Origin: Amycolatopsis sp. QT-25
GTDB lineage: Bacteria; Actinomycetota; Actinomycetes; Mycobacteriales; Pseudonocardiaceae
NCBI RefSeq assembly: GCF_029369745.1
Contig: NZ_CP120210.1
Location: 2,356,001-2,420,000, forward strand
Reading direction: 5' to 3'
Length of the DNA: 64,000 nt
The position numbers were made by a program, and so were the translations under genes. The notes beneath the pieces were generated by a model. It was not told where the DNA came from. It did no database searches and saw only the letters and a program-made list of their open reading frames with translations. How positions within the stretch are numbered: the stretch's first letter is position 1; each line of letters starts with the position of its first letter. Below are positions 62,566 through 64,000 of this stretch, one piece after another.

Positions 62566-63930
62566 TTGGCTCGTCAGATCTTTGGGCACGAACAGCCCGT
62601 CGGCAGCACCCGCACGCTGGAGTCCACTTCGGACGGTGCGGTGGTCAAGCGCAGCGTGCTCGCCGGAGGGCTCCGGGTCATCACCGAACATGTGCCGGCC
62701 TCCCGGTCGGTGACGGTCGGGCTGTGGGTCGGCGTCGGATCCCGTGACGAGCCTTCGTCGGTCGAGGGCGCCGCGCACTACCTCGAGCACCTGCTGTTCA
62801 AGGGCACCACGAACCGCGACGCCACCCAGATCGCCGAGGAGATCGACGCGGTCGGCGGCGAGTTCAACGCCTTCACCGCGAAAGAGCACACGTGCTACTA
62901 CGCGCAGGTGCTCGACGAGGACCTGCCGCTCGCGATGGATCTCGTCACCGACGTCGTGTTCGAGGCGCTGTGCACGGACTCCGACGTCGAGACCGAGCGC
63001 AGTGTCGTGCTCGAAGAGATCTCGATGCGTGACGACGACCCCGAAGACCTGCTGCACGAGACGTTCGTCGGCGCGATCCTGGGCGACCACGCGCTGGGCC
63101 GTCCGGTGCTCGGCAGCGAGAAGTCCATCGTGGAGATGTCCGCGTCGGCGCTGCGCGGGTTCTACCGGCGCCGCTACACGTTGCCGCGGATGGTGCTGGC
63201 CGTCGCCGGGAACATCGAGCACGCCCAGGTGCTTCGCTTGGTGCGCAAGGCCTTGCGGCACAAGCTGACCGGGACGGCGACGCCCGTGGCGCCGCGGGGC
63301 GGCCGCGCGCGGATCCCGATGGCGCCGAAGCTCGCGCTGCACACCGACGACACCGAGCAGGCGCACGTCATGCTCGGCCTGCGTTCCCTTTCGCGGCACG
63401 ACGACCGCCGTTTCGCGCAGTCGGTGCTCAACGCCGCGCTGGGCGGCGGCATGAGTTCGCGTCTGTTCCAGGAGGTCCGCGAGAAGCGCGGGCTGGCGTA
63501 CCAGGTGTACTCGTCCGTCGCGAGCTACGCCGACGCCGGGCACATGGCGGTGTACGCGGGCTGCCAGCCGGAGAAGCTCGGCGAGGTCGCCGGGGTGATC
63601 CGCGAGGTGCTCGAAGCCGTCGGCAAGGACGGGCTGAGCGAAGCCGAGGTCGCGCGGGCGAAGGGGCAGTTGCGGGGCGGGCTCGTGCTCGGTCTCGAGG
63701 ACACCTCGTCGCGGATGTCGCGGATCGGCAAGAACGAACTCAACTACGGCCGCTACCTCGGCGTCGACGACACGGTGGCGCGGATCGACGCGGTCACCAC
63801 CGAAGAGGTCTGTGCGCTCGCTCGCACTCTGCTCCGCCGCCCTGGTGGCGTGTCGGCGGCGGCGGTGGTCGGGCCGTACGCTCACGCCGACGACCTTCCG
63901 GACGACCTGCACGAGGTGATCGCATCATGA
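62566..63930 (+). CDS. M16-family (pitrilysin-like) zinc peptidase, PepR-like
   Basis: 454 residues. The inverted zinc motif HxxEH is His71-Tyr-Leu-Glu74-His75 in AHYLEHLLFKG, with the distal Glu in ERSVVLEEISM; the C-terminal half (GMSSRLFQEVREKRGLAYQV) completes the M16 fold. In mycobacteria the same gene (pepR) follows pnp. TTG 62566 is used, with AAGGGA a few bases upstream; frames starting earlier are interrupted. Its stop overlaps the dapB start by four bases. Confidence 0.93.
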   Translation: MARQIFGHEQPVGSTRTLESTSDGAVVKRSVLAGGLRVITEHVPASRSVTVGLWVGVGSRDEPSSVEGAAHYLEHLLFKGTTNRDATQIAEEIDAVGGEFNAFTAKEHTCYYAQVLDEDLPLAMDLVTDVVFEALCTDSDVETERSVVLEEISMRDDDPEDLLHETFVGAILGDHALGRPVLGSEKSIVEMSASALRGFYRRRYTLPRMVLAVAGNIEHAQVLRLVRKALRHKLTGTATPVAPRGGRARIPMAPKLALHTDDTEQAHVMLGLRSLSRHDDRRFAQSVLNAALGGGMSSRLFQEVREKRGLAYQVYSSVASYADAGHMAVYAGCQPEKLGEVAGVIREVLEAVGKDGLSEAEVARAKGQLRGGLVLGLEDTSSRMSRIGKNELNYGRYLGVDDTVARIDAVTTEEVCALARTLLRRPGGVSAAAVVGPYAHADDLPDDLHEVIAS

Positions 63931-64000
63931 CCGCTGGAATTCGCGTCGGTGTGCTGGGCGCACGCGGCCGGATGGGCCGGGAAGTGGTCGACGCCGTCGA
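63927..64000 (+). CDS. dapB: 4-hydroxy-tetrahydrodipicolinate reductase, first 24 codons (3' truncated)
   Basis: ATG overlaps the M16 stop (ATGA). The 24 visible codons read MTAGIRVGVLGARGRMGREV and on, the NAD(P)-binding glycine loop GxxGRMG typical of DapB, enzyme of lysine and diaminopimelate biosynthesis. Gene order after pnp and the M16 peptidase agrees with actinobacterial genomes. The rest lies beyond the window. Confidence 0.88.
   Translation, partial: MTAGIRVGVLGARGRMGREVVDAV

Overview
The window is a GC-rich actinobacterial chromosome segment. Strong third-position GC, many GTG starts, a WhiB protein, LCP and DprE2-like cell-envelope genes, and the order rimP-nusA-ylxR-infB-(DUF503)-rbfA-...-nrnA-...-dinF-...-truB-ribF-rpsO-pnp-M16 peptidase-dapB all point to a filamentous actinomycete. 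The protein flavour fits the Pseudonocardiaceae, most likely Amycolatopsis or a close relative; that genus is inferred from recalled sequence style, not from a search.

Positions 1-20 kb are accessory and partly eroded. They hold the end of a TPR-like protein, a Fic-fold protein with an altered catalytic motif, a decayed ferritin-like gene, a spore-photoproduct-lyase-like radical SAM enzyme, a sugar-type ABC importer (lipoprotein plus two permeases, no ATPase) and a truncated M50-like protease. At 8.7-12.3 kb lies the most unusual cluster: a secreted ricin-B-type lectin, a secreted six-cysteine protein, and a divergent protein joining a cytoplasmic helix-turn-helix, one membrane helix and a full copy of the same six-cysteine domain outside the cell. 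A near-identical DNA element lies upstream of both secreted genes. Next come a phosphotriesterase-like/CMD operon facing a CGNR regulator across two perfect palindromes, a 14.4-18.1 kb graveyard of gene remnants (two ankyrin fragments, a recombinase tail, a WYL regulator) around an SDR gene, and a GNAT-CGNR pair.

Positions 20-41 kb carry ordinary but diverse genes: a DUF3892 protein, a lipoprotein, a protein made of two ECF sigma factors in tandem beside whiB, a TetR-MFS efflux operon, a DprE2-like reductase, an LCP protein, and a five-gene acyl-CoA operon (CoA-transferase, crotonase, acetoacetate-decarboxylase-like protein, 3-hydroxyacyl-CoA dehydrogenase, acyl-CoA dehydrogenase) behind a LysR regulator. 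Three further regulators, a TetR-governed pair of bPH2 membrane proteins, a PEP-mutase-like enzyme and a class V aminotransferase follow.

Positions 41-64 kb are the conserved translation/RNA block from rimP to the first codons of dapB. It is interrupted by locus-specific genes: an esterase-like lipoprotein, a TRM11-like methyltransferase, and a TetR/hydrolase/MarR cassette separating nrnA from dinF. Many convergent or end-of-operon junctions carry long, nearly perfect hairpins that probably act as terminators. I saw no tRNA, rRNA, CRISPR array or intact insertion sequence.
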